This document shows, one piece after another, positions 22,216 to 33,159 of a stretch of 64,000 bases of DNA. Each line of letters opens with the position of its first letter. Position 1 is the stretch's first letter. Made by a program: the position numbers and the translations under genes. The stretch is from positions 62,934,951 through 62,998,950 of the forward strand of contig NC_133402.1 in the NCBI RefSeq assembly GCF_047511655.1, written 5' to 3'. The notes under the pieces were generated by a model, which was given only the letters and a program-made list of their open reading frames with translations, did no database searches and was not told where the DNA came from. This DNA is from Castor canadensis. Lineage: Eukaryota; Chordata; Mammalia; Rodentia; Castoridae.

Positions 22216-23214
22216 ATCGTTTGGTTTTATGATGAAGGACAAGGGTTAAGATTCCAGTCTTGTGACTTTAAGAACAGGTTTCCACGATTAAGTGATAGTT
22301 TGCACAGCTGAGAAGATGCAGGGTTGAGATGTAAAACGTGCTCTTCTGAGCCACTGAGGCAGGGAACTCAAAGCAAAATGACAACTACCTTTTCCCAGCA
22401 CCCTTTCAGTTAGTGTGAGACTGTGGGCCAGATTCTGGCCATCAGATGAATGCAGAAGTGCTGTAAGCTGCACACCTGGCTCTTAAAAACCTCCTGGGCA
22501 TACCCTCTGGATTCCTCTTTTTCTGCCACTGTGACACCTAAAGGTCACTCTTTCTAGAGGGAGCAGCCTCAAGAGGGAGGATGTCCTCCTGACCTGCACC
22601 TGACCTGTCCAGGGCTTTCCACAAGCAAGTTAAGCCACAAACTGTTGGGTTTAACTGTAGGTTGAAGTAGCCTCACCGAATATACAGGAAAAGAGCCACA
22701 GAGAATAAATGAACAAGAAGAGGCAGTGTTTTTCACACACAGAGCTCTGAACATAGAATCAATGTTTCTTTTAGATCAATGCTTGTTGGGGAGAACAGGA
22801 AATAGGCAAAGAGAGGAGAAAAGACATTGACTCACTCTACTGTGTGCTGAACTTAAAAAACAAAATTTTTAATCGAAGAAAAAATATACTTATTGAAATG
22901 TACTGCGTAGAATGTTTACGAACTGAACATGCCAGCATGGGAGTAAGAGAGTCTTAGGAGGATTGGCCTCTTTCAGTCACAGTTTCACACGAGTAGACTC
23001 CTTCTTGACATCTAATGCTTTGGCCTCACACCGGCCATTTCTTGATCACATGGTTAAAAAGAGTGTCCCTTCCAGTTCCATTTCAGTTCCCACATTACTC
23101 AGAAACCCTGAGCTTCTAGAAATTTCACAGTTTTTCTAGTTTTTCATAACTAATGGAAACATCAGAACACAATGAGGAATTGAATGAAGCAATTATAAAA
23201 CTGATTTAAATTCT
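22216..23214. other. Unassigned sequence
   Basis: About 1 kb without a supported feature. Reading frames near 60 codons only. Confidence 0.4.
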
Positions 23215-23255
23215 TTTTGGTGCTGGAATTGAACCTGGGTGCTTGCACATGTTTA
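23215..23255 (-). repeat. SINE tail trace, minus strand
   Basis: 'tttggtgctggaattgaacc' and 'tgggtgcttgcacatg' are a short remnant of the antisense ID-like tail. Confidence 0.55.
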
Positions 23256-23279
23256 AAGAGGGAGATTTTATAAGGTGAA

Positions 23280-23560
23280 TCCTATGGTATAATCCAATAC
23301 AATAATAAATGAAAATACTGGAAAGTACACAGTGATTTTATTCTTATTCATAGAAAACAAGAATAAATGGTTAATTCTTGGTAAATCCAAACCAAATTTG
23401 AAATCTACTGAAAGTCAATGAAAATAGTACTTTATATGAAAAGACTAACAGTTACACAAAAGCTGTTCTAGAAAAATCCACAGCCCTAAATATCTTTATT
23501 AGTACAGAAGACCAAACATAAGTGTATTATTGATCTTAAAAAGTAGCAAAAAATGTAAAA
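23280..23560 (+). mobile_element. LINE-1 ORF2 relic, part 1
   Basis: A-rich sense sequence resembling the ORF2 stretch between the endonuclease and reverse transcriptase domains. It includes 'ccacagccctaaatatcttt' and 'aaaagaacccaaacaaacag', in the position of the consensus 'gcactaaatgcctatatt' and 'aaacccaaagcaagcagaag'. The coding frame is destroyed. The element resumes at about 24225 after an insertion. Confidence 0.6.
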
Positions 23561-24219
23561 GAACCCAAACAAACAGGAAGTGAGGATTGCCATGTTTCAT
23601 CAATTCGTAGGCTCACTATATTTTTTGACTTCTCTAAAATTAGGATGTGTGCTCAATGTCTGTGGATCACGTAGCACTGTGACATCACTGTTGCCTATTT
23701 GTGTAAGAACTCAACTGTTCTTTCTGGTGGCATGATTGAAATCCCTTCTTCTCAGGCGAAGCGCCATTCGAGCAGCATCTGAGGGGGATATTAATGCTGA
23801 TAGATGTCTGAAATATTTGGATGACAATTCCATTGAGAGAACCAGCGTTGAAACCTGGAGAACGAGGATGAAGAGCTTGGGAGAAAAGCTTGCAAACCAC
23901 AGTGGAATCTTTTTCCAAGAAACGTTGCCTTCCCAGCAAGGATAAGACTGTGTCAAACCATGAACGTGGGTGATTCAGTCCACAGTGACTTCGAAGAGCT
24001 GACTCTGGATGGGAAGCCATTTTTAAACATGTAAACCAGTTTTACATCTTCCTTTTATGGGTGTACAAGAGAAATCTGATTAAAATTTACACCTAAATAA
24101 ATCTAAAAGAGCTCTTCCAAGAAGTACAAAATAAACATTGTAAGTGATAAGGAGGCCTTATGGTCTACACTATGTGAAAGTGCTGTGTTTTTCTAAGTGC
24201 TCCAAAAAAAAAAAAAAAA
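23561..24219 (+). pseudogene. Poly(A)-tailed insertion inside LINE-1, possible retrocopy
   Basis: This roughly 650-base block interrupts the LINE-1 relic and ends in sixteen consecutive A residues (24204-24219); an AATAAA lies about 70 bases before that run. The left part has a plus-strand open stretch (23736-23945) encoding a charged peptide with phrases such as 'RAASEGDINADRCLKYLDD' before a stop. A 111-codon minus-strand frame overlaps it. The arrangement (end of a frame, about 260 bases of AT-rich sequence, AATAAA, poly(A)) is what a 5'-truncated retrocopy of an mRNA 3' end would look like. I do not recognise the parent gene. Target-site duplications are unclear; a shared 'aaatgtaa' occurs near both ends. 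It could instead be an unrecognised non-autonomous element. Confidence 0.4.
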
Positions 24220-24224
24220 TAACG

Positions 24225-26000
24225 ATGAAATGTAACACAGCCAAATGCTACAGTAAGTGAAATAGGAAACAAAGAGTAGAACATATAACTGAGTACAAAA
24301 ACGAGCTTTTTGGAAAAGTTAAGAATGTATATATAAACTCTTTGGGAGCCTGGTTAAGAACAGAGTGTGAAGCAAAAATTTGCAGGAGTGGGAGTAAGAA
24401 AGATGGGGCTTCAGCTAGTGCAGAGATTGAAGGGTTGAGGGAATGTTCCAGACACATTGACAAGCTATTTGGAAACCCAGAACACAGGTGAGCAAACTTT
24501 GTAGCAAATATACCTCTGGCTTTGTGAGTTAAAAGGTAAAATGGAGGTTATTAAATGTGCATTTAAATAGCCATTTAAAATGTAGCCATTTCAAAATTCA
24601 GAACTCATTTTTAGCTCAATCACTAGAAAAATGGTTGGGGGGCCACGGTCATTGTTTTGTGACTTGATCCAGAAGAAAACAATGCTTCTCAGAAAAAAAT
24701 ATAATCTCCTCAAACTGACTCAATAAGAAGTGGAACATTTGAATCGAACACTTACTGCATTAGAATTAGAGTCTATTTAAAGATCTATTAGTACAAAAAC
24801 CAGGAACAGATGATTTCACAGCTGGGTAATATTTTATCTTTAAAGCACAAAGAATGCCAGTGAAATTATAGCTCACAGGAAGCTCAGATCATAGAAAAAA
24901 GGTGGGAATCCCTCAGATTCCCTTAACGAAGCTGGCGTAGCATTGATATCAAGGCTAGCTGTTGCACAAGTAGTACAAAAGTATAGACCAGCACTACTTA
25001 TGGGCACAGCTGCAGAAATTATAAATGAAATATTACTGGAAAGAACACAGCAAATTAACAAAGCCTGGCCGCCACCTCCAAGTAGGAAGGCAGGGTGATG
25101 GGGTATCTGGAAATTGTCAATGTTATTTATCAAATTAAGAAAGAATCACATGACCAGGGAGATAGTTACTAAAAAGGCATTTATTTAAACATAACAAAAG
25201 CAAAATAATAGCCATCAGTGATTCCTACTAAAAACCCTAAATGACCCCCAAATAAATGAAAGTTATTTAAATGAGATAAAGACTATTTTTGAAAACAAAT
25301 AGGAAATACTCAAGTACTAAAATAGTAAATGTAATTCAGGGATGAGACAGCGTTGATTGTTTGATATGATTTTGGAGACCTTAGTGAATGCACCAAGATA
25401 AAATAATAAAATAATATGTGTAAACATCAGAGGAAAATGATCTTGTTTAGCTAGAAAGTTTAAAAATCTAGTTTTATTCATTTCTAGAATGATTAAGAGA
25501 ATTTGGTAATATTGAATACAAAACTTTCTTTGTTTTCAAAATGCAAATAGGAAAACATACCAATTACAACACCAACAAAAATTTTAGGATATTCCTAAGA
25601 ATGTATAGAATCTTTATGAAGTAAGCTCTAATTGCAAGTGGAAGAGTACAAATGAACATCTGAATAAGTGAAAAATTTATGTTCCTTCATGGGAAGAGCT
25701 AATATCATAATAAATCAATGATGTCAATATTATGATAGGGATGGAATCCCAATTAAAATTCCAATCAGGACTTTTGGGGGACGTCATTGATATGATGATC
25801 TTAAATTTCATAAGGAGGAATGACGTTTGTGAACAGCCAGTAAAAGTGTAAAATGAAACACACGACACACCTGCTTCGCTACAAAGACACTGAATGCTAC
25901 ATAATAATCAGTTTGATAGAGAACACAGATGGACCCAGCAGAAGTAGATCCCACTTTGTATGAGAGCTTTGTACATGACAATGAGCACCACATCTCAGTT
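24225..26000 (+). mobile_element. LINE-1 (or HAL1-like) ORF2 relic, part 2
   Basis: Sense LINE-1 ORF2 sequence continues: 'aagtgaaataggaaacaaag', 'acaaaaaccaggaacagatg', 'cagctgggtaatattttatc', and later 'ggaatcccaattaaaattcc' and 'aatcaggacttttgggggac'. These match the order of the reverse transcriptase and downstream segments. The usual 'aatcccaatcaaaatcccagcaggattttt' landmark is evident. Many stops and deletions; non-functional. The 3' end is not clearly reached. Confidence 0.65.
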
Positions 26001-26394
26001 CAGTGGTGGAAGAATGGCTTATCTTGTGATCTCTGTGGTGCAACAGGCTCTCCATCTAGAAGATGGAGGACAAACATCTAGTAACATTTTATAAAAATAA
26101 ATTTCAAATAGTTGAGAAGAAGGAGACTTACGAGGACTGCATGTTTCAAAAGTCTAGTTTGGCAACTACATCTCGTGTCATGTTGTCCTAAGTCCTCCCA
26201 GGATGAAGGAGAAGCTGCAGGGCAGATGACAAGGTCAGTCAAATCTGCCTAGCTGCAAGGAAGACAGACGTGAAAGAAGTAAAGTCTTAAACATGATGAT
26301 GACAAGGAGATTGGGAAACCAGTAAGTCTGCTAAAGAAAGCCGGCTGGAGAGAGATGAGTGTGTGTGAGAGCAAGATGTCAACATTGGTGTAAT
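26001..26394. other. Unassigned sequence, may include LINE-1 3' remnant
   Basis: No confident call. It could contain the rest of the LINE-1 relic. Confidence 0.3.
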
Positions 26395-26702
26395 GAGACT
26401 TTGGTCAATGACAGGTGACAAATGATAGTAGTCTCATATGGCTGTAATGGAGCTGAAAAATGCCTGTTGCTCAGTGACATCACAGCAGCTGCAATGTTGT
26501 AGTGCCATGTATCACTCCTGTGTTTGTGGCAATGCTAATGTAAATACCACATTGGTAGTTGCGTAAATGTGTATATTATCTACAGTGTATATTACTCAAT
26601 AGTGACAATAAACAACTATTTGTTACTGATTTATGTATTTACCGCACTATACTTTTATCATTATTTTAGAGTGTACTCTTTGTACTTGCAAAAACTGTTT
26701 AC
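26395..26702 (+). repeat. Old dispersed repeat, family name uncertain
   Basis: The phrases 'ttggtcaatgacaggtgaca', 'ggctgtaatggagctgaaaa', 'gctcagtgacatcacagcag', 'tgtttgtggcaatgctaatg' and 'gtactctttgtacttgcaaa' form a series I recognise from many mammalian loci as a dispersed repeat, but I cannot name the family with certainty. A SINE interrupts or truncates it at 26703. Confidence 0.55.
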
Positions 26703-27032
26703 TGAGGCTGGGTGTGTTGGTGTGCACCTGTCATCCCAGCTACTTGGGAGTTGGAGATCAGGAGGATCACAGCTCAAGGCCAGCCTAGGCAAAAAGTTTG
26801 CAAGACCCCATCTCAATCAATAAAGCTGGGCATGGAGGTGTGTGTCTGCCATCCCAGCTATGCAGGAGGCATAAATAGGAGGACTGAGGTTCAGGCTGAC
26901 TGGGGCTAACCCATGAGAACTTATATGAAAAATACCTAAGGCAAAAACTGCTGGGGGTGTTGCTCAAGTAGTAGGGCATCTGCCTACCAGGGGAAAGTCC
27001 CTGAGTTCAAACCCCCGTAATGCCAAAAATAG
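26703..27032 (+). repeat. Full-length dimeric SINE, plus strand
   Basis: The clearest complete copy in the window. Head monomer ('ctgggtgtgttggtgtgcac', 'catcccagctacttgggagt'), linker 'ccccatctcaatcaataaag', second monomer ('gctgggcatggaggtgtgtg', 'aggcataaataggaggactg'), then the ID-like tail ('gctgggggtgttgctcaagt', 'ccctgagttcaaaccccc') and an A-rich end. Useful as the reference architecture for the other copies. Confidence 0.95.
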
Positions 27033-27194
27033 CTTTTTTAAACTGAAAAGTGGTATGTAATACCACGGAGAAAGCAGCCTCATAGGTCTGGTGATTCCAG
27101 TCTCCTGATTGCATCAAGAGCCCACAGGGTGTGATTGGTCCACACCACCTGGAGACCCAACAGCAAAGTCCCCTACCGACACATTTCTCAGAAT

Positions 27195-27740
27195 GTAACG
27201 CTGTTGCTAAAGACATACTTGTAATCGTGTGTTCCCCTCATATGTGGACATTAGATCAAGGGCAAACACAACAATGGGATGGGACTTTGAGCACATGATA
27301 AAGCGATAGCACACAAGGGAGGGGTGAGGATAGGTAAGACACCTAAAAAACTAGCTAGCATTTGTTGCCCTTAACGCAGAGAAACTAAAGCAGATACCTT
27401 AAAGCAACTGAGGCCAATAGGAAAAGGGGACCAGGAACTAGAGAAAAGGTTAGATCAAAAAGAATTAACCTAGAAGGTAACACCCACGCACAGGAAATCA
27501 ATGTGAGTCAATGCCCTGTATAGCTATCCTTATCTCAACCAGCAAAACCCCTTGTTCCTTCCTATTATTGCTTATACTCTCTCTACAACAAAATTAGAAA
27601 TAAGGGCAAAATAGTTTCTGCTGGGTATCGAGGGGGTGGGAGGGTAAAGGAGAGGGTGGTGGAGAGAGGGAGGTGGCGGAGGGAAGGGGGGAGAAATGAC
27701 CCAAACATTGTATGACTATATGAATAAAAAAAATAAAGAC
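27195..27740 (+). mobile_element. Young LINE-1 3' end (3' UTR with G-rich tract and tail)
   Basis: A 5'-truncated LINE-1 3' UTR. It runs from about 'cttgtaatcgtgtgttcccc' through 'gatcaagggcaaacacaaca', 'ggaaatcaatgtgagtcaat' and 'gccctgtatagctatcctta', then a purine/G-rich tract (27631-27692), and closes with 'gactatatgaataaaaaaaa' as polyadenylation signal and tail. Its tidy sequence suggests recent insertion. It resembles the LINE-1 3' end I associate with beaver-like rodents (inference). Confidence 0.75.
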
Positions 27741-28704
27741 ATGATCGTATTTTTGTCACTGGCTGGGATCAGTCACTGTTACTACATGACAGACCTTTCC
27801 TCTGGTCCCTGCAAGCTGCCCTAGAAGAATGGGAAGACTGGCCTTTGTCACCCCAAACACTTGTGTTAGAAAACCAAGCGAAACTGCCCACTGTGCTTTC
27901 TTCACCAACTTTTAAGGGACTAAAGTTAGTCACTGTATGCAGGTGTAGGGTTGTGTGTCATTTCCCCAGCAGCCAGGGAAGAGAGGCCTCGAGAGGGAAC
28001 GGTTAGCAGGGAGCAGTTAAGGCCCATATTGACTGCTGTCCCAGATAGATCCAACTCCTGATGCTTCTGCCACTATTCTTAAAAGACAGCCAGGCCCAGG
28101 TATCTGCTGGCTGAGACAAGTGGTGGGCGTGAGGAGGAGGCTGGCTGGGCAGTGAGCAGGGTGAGGCCAGCACACTTCCCCTTAGGGCCTGCCACCTGCT
28201 GGGCTGCAGGGAGAGCAGTGATCTAAACAAGGTCACAAGAGAGGGAAGTGGCTGTTCTCCAAGCTCACTGGGGCTGGGGACACTTGAGCTCCAATCCCAA
28301 GGCAATGCCTTGCCTTGGCCACAGCTAACCATAGGCAAGATGGAGGAGGTTTGGGGAGGGCGGCCATGGGGGCTCCCTAGAGACATATAGCCCTGCCCCA
28401 AGCCAGACAGATGTTTATTTAAGGGGGAGGTAATGAGGACAGAGGCAAAGCTCATCTGGAACCTTCAAGCTCACTGCTGGAGCTTCCTAACAGAGCCAGG
28501 TCAGGACCTGGGCAGGGCTTGTATCCGTGGGTCATGATGGAGACATGATAACAGTGTGAGTCATCTCCCCAGCTCTCACCAACCATGCCAGTTCCCAGGA
28601 GTTCCCCAGTGCGATGTGAGCAGGGTGGCTGCCCCTCAGGAAGGGAGTCTGAGAAACAGGTAGCTTGGGGTCCCACTGACCTGACCTTGAATCCTAGTGG
28701 GACA
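27741..28704. other. Unassigned, relatively GC-rich sequence
   Basis: About 960 bases with higher GC than its surroundings and a 150-codon minus-strand open frame (28003-28455). That frame has no signal peptide, domain, splice sites or recognisable family, and GC-rich DNA lengthens chance frames, so it is not called as a gene. Confidence 0.4.
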
Positions 28705-28790
28705 CTCATTAACTAGCCATCTGACCTTGGGCAGCCTCAAGCCCTCTGAGACTCACTTGTCTGGTTGATATGACAATGACAAGACCTCGA
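28705..28790 (+). repeat. MIR fragment, plus strand
   Basis: 'aactagccatctgaccttgg' followed by 'gcagcctcaagccctctgag' and 'actcacttgtctggttgat' fits the MIR core around 'tagctgtgtgaccttgggcaagtcactt'. Confidence 0.7.
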
Positions 28791-28964
28791 AGTTCCTCAG
28801 CATCATGAGTCAGGCAGCACCTAGCCTCCTTCTCTCAGAGGGAGCAAGGGCAGCCTTCCCAGAGCCTCGAGGCCACCTCCCTTTAGCTGGGCTCACCTGG
28901 CCCTGTCCTAGGTGGGGTGGGAGCTCTAGTCAAGGTACAGTTTATTATGTCATTATCTGCTATT

Positions 28965-29060
28965 TTTTCTAACTTCTTCACTATTCTGCTTCTTTGCCAA
29001 GATTGGTGCCTCGTACATGGAGGTGGTCACTCAATCCTGTTGAACGAATGAATGCTTTGG
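28965..29060 (+). repeat. L2 3' end, plus strand
   Basis: 'gattggtgcctcgtacatgg', 'aggtggtcactcaatcctgt' and 'tgaacgaatgaatg' match the L2 terminal signature 'tgcctggcacatagtaggtgctcaataaatgtttgttgaatgaatga'. Confidence 0.7.
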
Positions 29061-29968
29061 CTTCTTTTATCCTTAGACTACTTTGAGAAAAACCTTAAAA
29101 ATTCCACAATTTTCACCTAACCATCATTGTTACCTGGACTGTCATCTCCCTTTTCCAATTCAGCATTTGTAACAAAGAACTGTTACATTATAAGGCCAGT
29201 ATCAGTTTCTGAACCTCACACCACCCTATATACATGAATACACCCAAAGCCCACATTAAAAATGTATTTTATATAAAATGAGAGATTTCTGTAGGATTCT
29301 TTGGAAATGATTGGCTACTGGAAACCTATTTAACTGGCAATTTGTTAGGCCCTGTTGGCAAACTTCACGTTCACCCAGGAGGTTTTATAAGGTGAACAGA
29401 TCTAACAGATGTAATGAAATTCTTAGGAGTACAAAACCAAACAATTAATAAGGTTAAAATAAGATTATATTTTGGCAGTGAGCATCTATTAATTTGTGTT
29501 TTGTTGGTTCTTTTTGTGTTTGAGAGTCAATGCTTTTATATCCTGGCCTCAAATATTTTTGTAGGTCCCTGAAGAATTCACATGGTGTAAGCACTGAGCC
29601 TACAATGCTGGATTGATAAAACAGTCTCCAAGGACTGACGACTCAGCGTGTTTGTAATGTATCCTTATCCAAAGTGGGGCAAGGTGCTCTCTTGAAAGGG
29701 AAAGGACATTGTAGGACACACTCTTTAGCTCTGGCCTCTTCTCTATTCAGTGCTATTTCTCCTTTTCGTATCTTCCTCCCTACCCATCTCAGTTTGTCTT
29801 TTTACCCTCTGAATTAAAACCTCATCTATTACACCACCTGCTTCAAGGCCGTGGTTCCTGCTTAATGGGACACTGATATACATTATTAAATTCTTGCAAT
29901 GGTAGATAGAGTCATTCGTTTTTGTATTTCTTCAAAGGGAAGTTGGTGAGTGTGAAAGTAAGAAATAG
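29061..29968. other. Unassigned sequence, possible conserved non-coding DNA
   Basis: AT-rich, no recognised repeats. The part 29085-29480 has few repeat-like features. Cross-species conservation cannot be judged here. Confidence 0.35.
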
Positions 29969-30285
29969 TGGGTAAAGCCAGGTGCAGTGGCTCGTGCCTG
30001 TAATCCCAGCTACTCAGAAGGCAGCGATCAGGAGGATTACCATTCCAGACCAGCCCCAGGAAAAAGTTACCAAGACCCCAAAAAGTACATGTGTCATCCC
30101 AGCTTAGCGGAAGGCATAGGTAAGAGAATGGAAGTCTTGGCTGGCTGGGCAGAAAACATGAGACTCCACCCAACAGACAACTAAAGAAAAAGGGTTGGGG
30201 GCATGCCTCAGCTAGAACAGCCCTCGCCTAGCAAGTGCTAGGCCCAGAATTCAAATCTCAGTGCCATCAAAAAAAGAAAAGAAAT
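29969..30285 (+). repeat. Dimeric SINE, plus strand
   Basis: Head monomer ('caggtgcagtggctcgtgcc', 'tgtaatcccagctactcaga'), second monomer ('catgtgtcatcccagcttag', 'aggcataggtaagagaatgg'), ID-like tail ('cctcgcctagcaagtgctag', 'cagaattcaaatctcagtgc') and A-rich end. Confidence 0.9.
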
Positions 30286-30834
30286 AGCGGTTGAATTGTT
30301 TGCATCAGCACCAAGCCATCTTCCCTTCCCAGGTAACGAGGCTGTCCCTGTGGTCTTGGGGGAAGGCGCTGCTGTCTGGAAATCTGAGTTTCGTCTCCTC
30401 ATTCTAACACTGATCCTGTGTCTTTGGTTCAGAGAGCAGACAGTGGGATGAGGACATGAAGAAGTGGATGAAGGGCAGGTAGGTGAGACCTATTTCTCTA
30501 ACTGCCACTCAGCCTGCAGTCTGAGGAAGGGCATGTGTAGCACCTGGGCTCTTGATGGAAATGCACCATGCAGAAGGCGCCACTGCCAAGCTGCGGAGTG
30601 AGCAGTGCATCTGAAGAAGCCCTCGGGTGAGTTTGCGTTCACATTAAGGTTGAGAGCCCTGTGCTGGACATCACCACCTTGACGCCTTTTAGGCACCTCA
30701 GTGTCCACTTTTAGAAGCTGTCCTGACTGTCTTCCCCCCACACTGGTCCGCCTCCTGGAGTTCCTCCTTTCTTCTGGATATCTGGCGTGCCTTACACATA
30801 ATTTCTTCATAGAAGTTGCTTGTTGTATGTTGTT
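30286..30834. other. Unassigned sequence, possible L2/MIR traces
   Basis: A possible MIR trace lies at about 30375-30440 ('aaatctgagtttcgtctcct'). The remainder may belong to the L2 whose 3' end follows. A 106-codon minus-strand frame here is not supported as coding. Confidence 0.35.
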
Positions 30835-30925
30835 CTACTTTTGCTGCTTTTCCCCAACTAGATTATAAGCTTCTTAAAGATGGATTATGTACATTCATTT
30901 TCTAGCACCAACAGCTTTCACTGAG
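30835..30925 (+). repeat. L2 3' region fragment, plus strand
   Basis: 'ccaactagattataagcttc' and 'ttaaagatggattatgtaca' correspond to the L2 phrase 'ctagaatgtaagctccttgagggcagggactgtgtc'. Confidence 0.6.
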
Positions 30926-31558
30926 CCTGAAACAAGACTGGACTTCTGTAGACCTCAGTGTTCTTATTTCCGTGTGGAAGCTGGGTCTCATCTCCCGGTT
31001 CTAACAAAAATTCTCATTCTATAATTAACCTGCAGAATCAGAACTGCAAGACCGAAGAGTGCCTTGCATGTCACCTAGCTCAGCAACTTCTTCTCACCCA
31101 CACCACCCACCCGTTAGGTGCATCCATCAAATGTGTTGTTGAGTGACAACCTTGGCCATGTCTAGTGATAGCGGCTTAGTTCCTCTGTAGTAGAGCCTAT
31201 TTTCAGAAGACTCTGTGTTTGTAGAACCTTGCTTTTATATTTGTGAAGCTGCGTGGTCAAATAGAAAGACAATGAGAAACAGAACTGGTGTCTAGTTACA
31301 CTGAGTGTGTGACTCGGACACACATGAAGGTGACCGGGACCCTTGACTCCTGGTGCTCAGGCCTTTGTGTAGTTCTGTTCTCTTGAGTGTATGAGTCCTG
31401 TGACTTTACTTTTAAATGATAGAATAGAGCAAAGGTAATGGGTTGTCACTCTTGTGATTATATTATGTGGCAAAGGTGATGTCACTCTGTAATTATTAGA
31501 CTCTGGGCCCCTCCCTGGGTTGTTATCTCCAAATCTGTTATTTTCCTCCATTGTTGTT
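30926..31558. other. Unassigned sequence
   Basis: About 630 bases with nothing I can support. Confidence 0.35.
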
Positions 31559-31876
31559 GGGAGTGGGGTTTTCTCAGGGTTTCACACTTGCTAGGCAGGT
31601 ACTCTAGAACTTGAGCTACTTTTCCAACCCTTTACTCTGGCTGTTTTGGAGATAGGGTCTCTCTTTTGACCCAGACCGACCTGGACTCCGATCTTTCTAC
31701 TTTAGGCTTCCTGCTGTTACTGGGATGATAGGCATGAGCCACCATGCCCAAGTGTTTCCCACTGAGATGGCCTCTCACAAACTTATTTTGCCCGGCTGGC
31801 TTGGAACCTGGATCCTCCCTATCATAGCCTCCCATGTAGCTTGGGAGACAGGCATGAGCCACCGGCACCCAGCCAA
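31559..31876 (-). repeat. Dimeric SINE, minus strand
   Basis: Antisense ID-like tail ('gtttcacacttgctaggcag', 'agaacttgagctacttttcc') then two antisense monomers, ending 'gcatgagccaccatgcccaa' and later 'gcatgagccaccggcaccca'. Both monomer ends are present, confirming a dimer. Confidence 0.9.
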
Positions 31877-31879
31877 AGT

Positions 31880-32135
31880 GGTTTCGAAGAAGCACGCAGT
31901 CATGAGTTCCATAGCTGCAAGGAATACATTCTGCCACCAAGCGAGAGAGCTCAAAAGTTGTCCCTTCCCCAGTGGAATCTCCAGATAAAAATCATCTGAC
32001 TGACACCTTGATTACAGCTTTGCAGAGGGCCCAGCCAAACCACTCCAAGCCACAGAAACTGCAAGAATAAATGCTTGCCGTTTCAAGCTGTTAAATTTGT
32101 GTAATTTATTATACAATCCAGAAAACAAATCATTG
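31880..32135 (+). mobile_element. MLT1 LTR 3' part, plus strand
   Basis: 'ggaatacattctgccaccaa', 'agtggaatctccagataaaa', 'gactgacaccttgattacag', 'cagaaactgcaagaataaat', 'caagctgttaaatttgtgta' follow the MLT1 LTR 3' half, including its AATAAA and 'taagccactaaatttgtgg' equivalents. Confidence 0.75.
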
Positions 32136-32209
32136 TATAGTCTTGGCCAAGGTTCTTCACCTTACCAGGTTTCTGTAAAATAGAGAGAATGGTATCGGAG
32201 GCAGTTTAG

Positions 32210-33140
32210 TGGCAGATATTTGATCCCCATAAACAGCAGCTTTACTTATTTTGCTAGTTTTGGTCACTTCTTCTTGTAGCTCCTGAACCTTTTCAGAGAC
32301 AATGTCGTGAGCCTTCACAGGCCATCGCTGCGTCTTTGCTGCTCAGCCACTGGTCAGCCTTCTGCCACCTAGATTCTGTTTGAACCTTACCTTTGAAATG
32401 GCGCTTGTCAAGGTGACTGGCGACTTCTAGTTTAAATCCAATGTCTGCTTTACTCGGTCATCAGTTTACTGATGTCTCACTAGATTTTGCTGACCACGCC
32501 TGCCTCAAAATGCCCATCTGACTTCTGCGACAGCACACCCTCGTGGTCTTTCTTTTTTGTTATTGCCTTCTGTCCTTGGCTGACGTTCTGCCTCTACCCC
32601 GTGTCCCGGTTCCACAGGGCTTGGTGTTAAGTCCTGTTTCCTCACATACTCTGGTTTTAAGTCCATGCATCTATAGGTTTACGCTCCCAAATCAGTAGGT
32701 CCTCAGTGTGCTCCTCTGCGATCTCAGTTCATCTGTCCACTGTCACCTGACTCCTTCACGTGGCTACTTCGTGATCAACTTAAATCAACACATCCATCAC
32801 TGAATGCCCCACGCCTCCCACGCCAGCTCATCTGGTCTTCTTTTACCTCTTGATACACGTACCACCATCCACCAGTTTGTTCCAAGCAAAAACCAGGGAG
32901 TCACCCTTGATTCCTTGCTTTCACTTCCTTTCCCTGCCTCCCCCACAAGTCCTACCTACTCTGATTTTTAAACTATGTCTTGGATGTGTTCACTTCTCTC
33001 TAGCCCTCCACGAGCAACCTCTCAACACACTACTATGCAGGCTGCAGTCATCTTTAGAAAACTTGATTTTGTTTGTGTCACTGTCTTTTAAAGACTTTTA
33101 ACGGCATGGCTTTCCTTTGTATTTAAATTAAAATTCTAAC
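32210..33140 (+). mobile_element. Long L2 (LINE-2) fragment, plus strand
   Basis: The order of phrases follows the L2 3' half: 'gggcttggtgttaagtcctg', 'tacgctcccaaatcagtagg', 'cctctgcgatctcagttcat', 'cttaaatcaacacatccatc', 'agggagtcacccttgattcc', 'tccccacaagtcctacctac' and 'gcaggctgcagtcatcttta'. It covers the end of ORF2 and adjacent sequence with an eroded frame. One of the longest L2 relics in the window. Confidence 0.75.
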
Positions 33141-33159
33141 TTTCGAAAGTCCTAAAACT

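Noticed and set aside
28003-28455. 150-codon minus-strand open frame, the longest in the window
   Set aside because: GC-rich DNA makes long chance frames likely. There is no domain, signal peptide, splice context or promoter, and the composition (serine, proline, leucine) is typical of non-coding translation.
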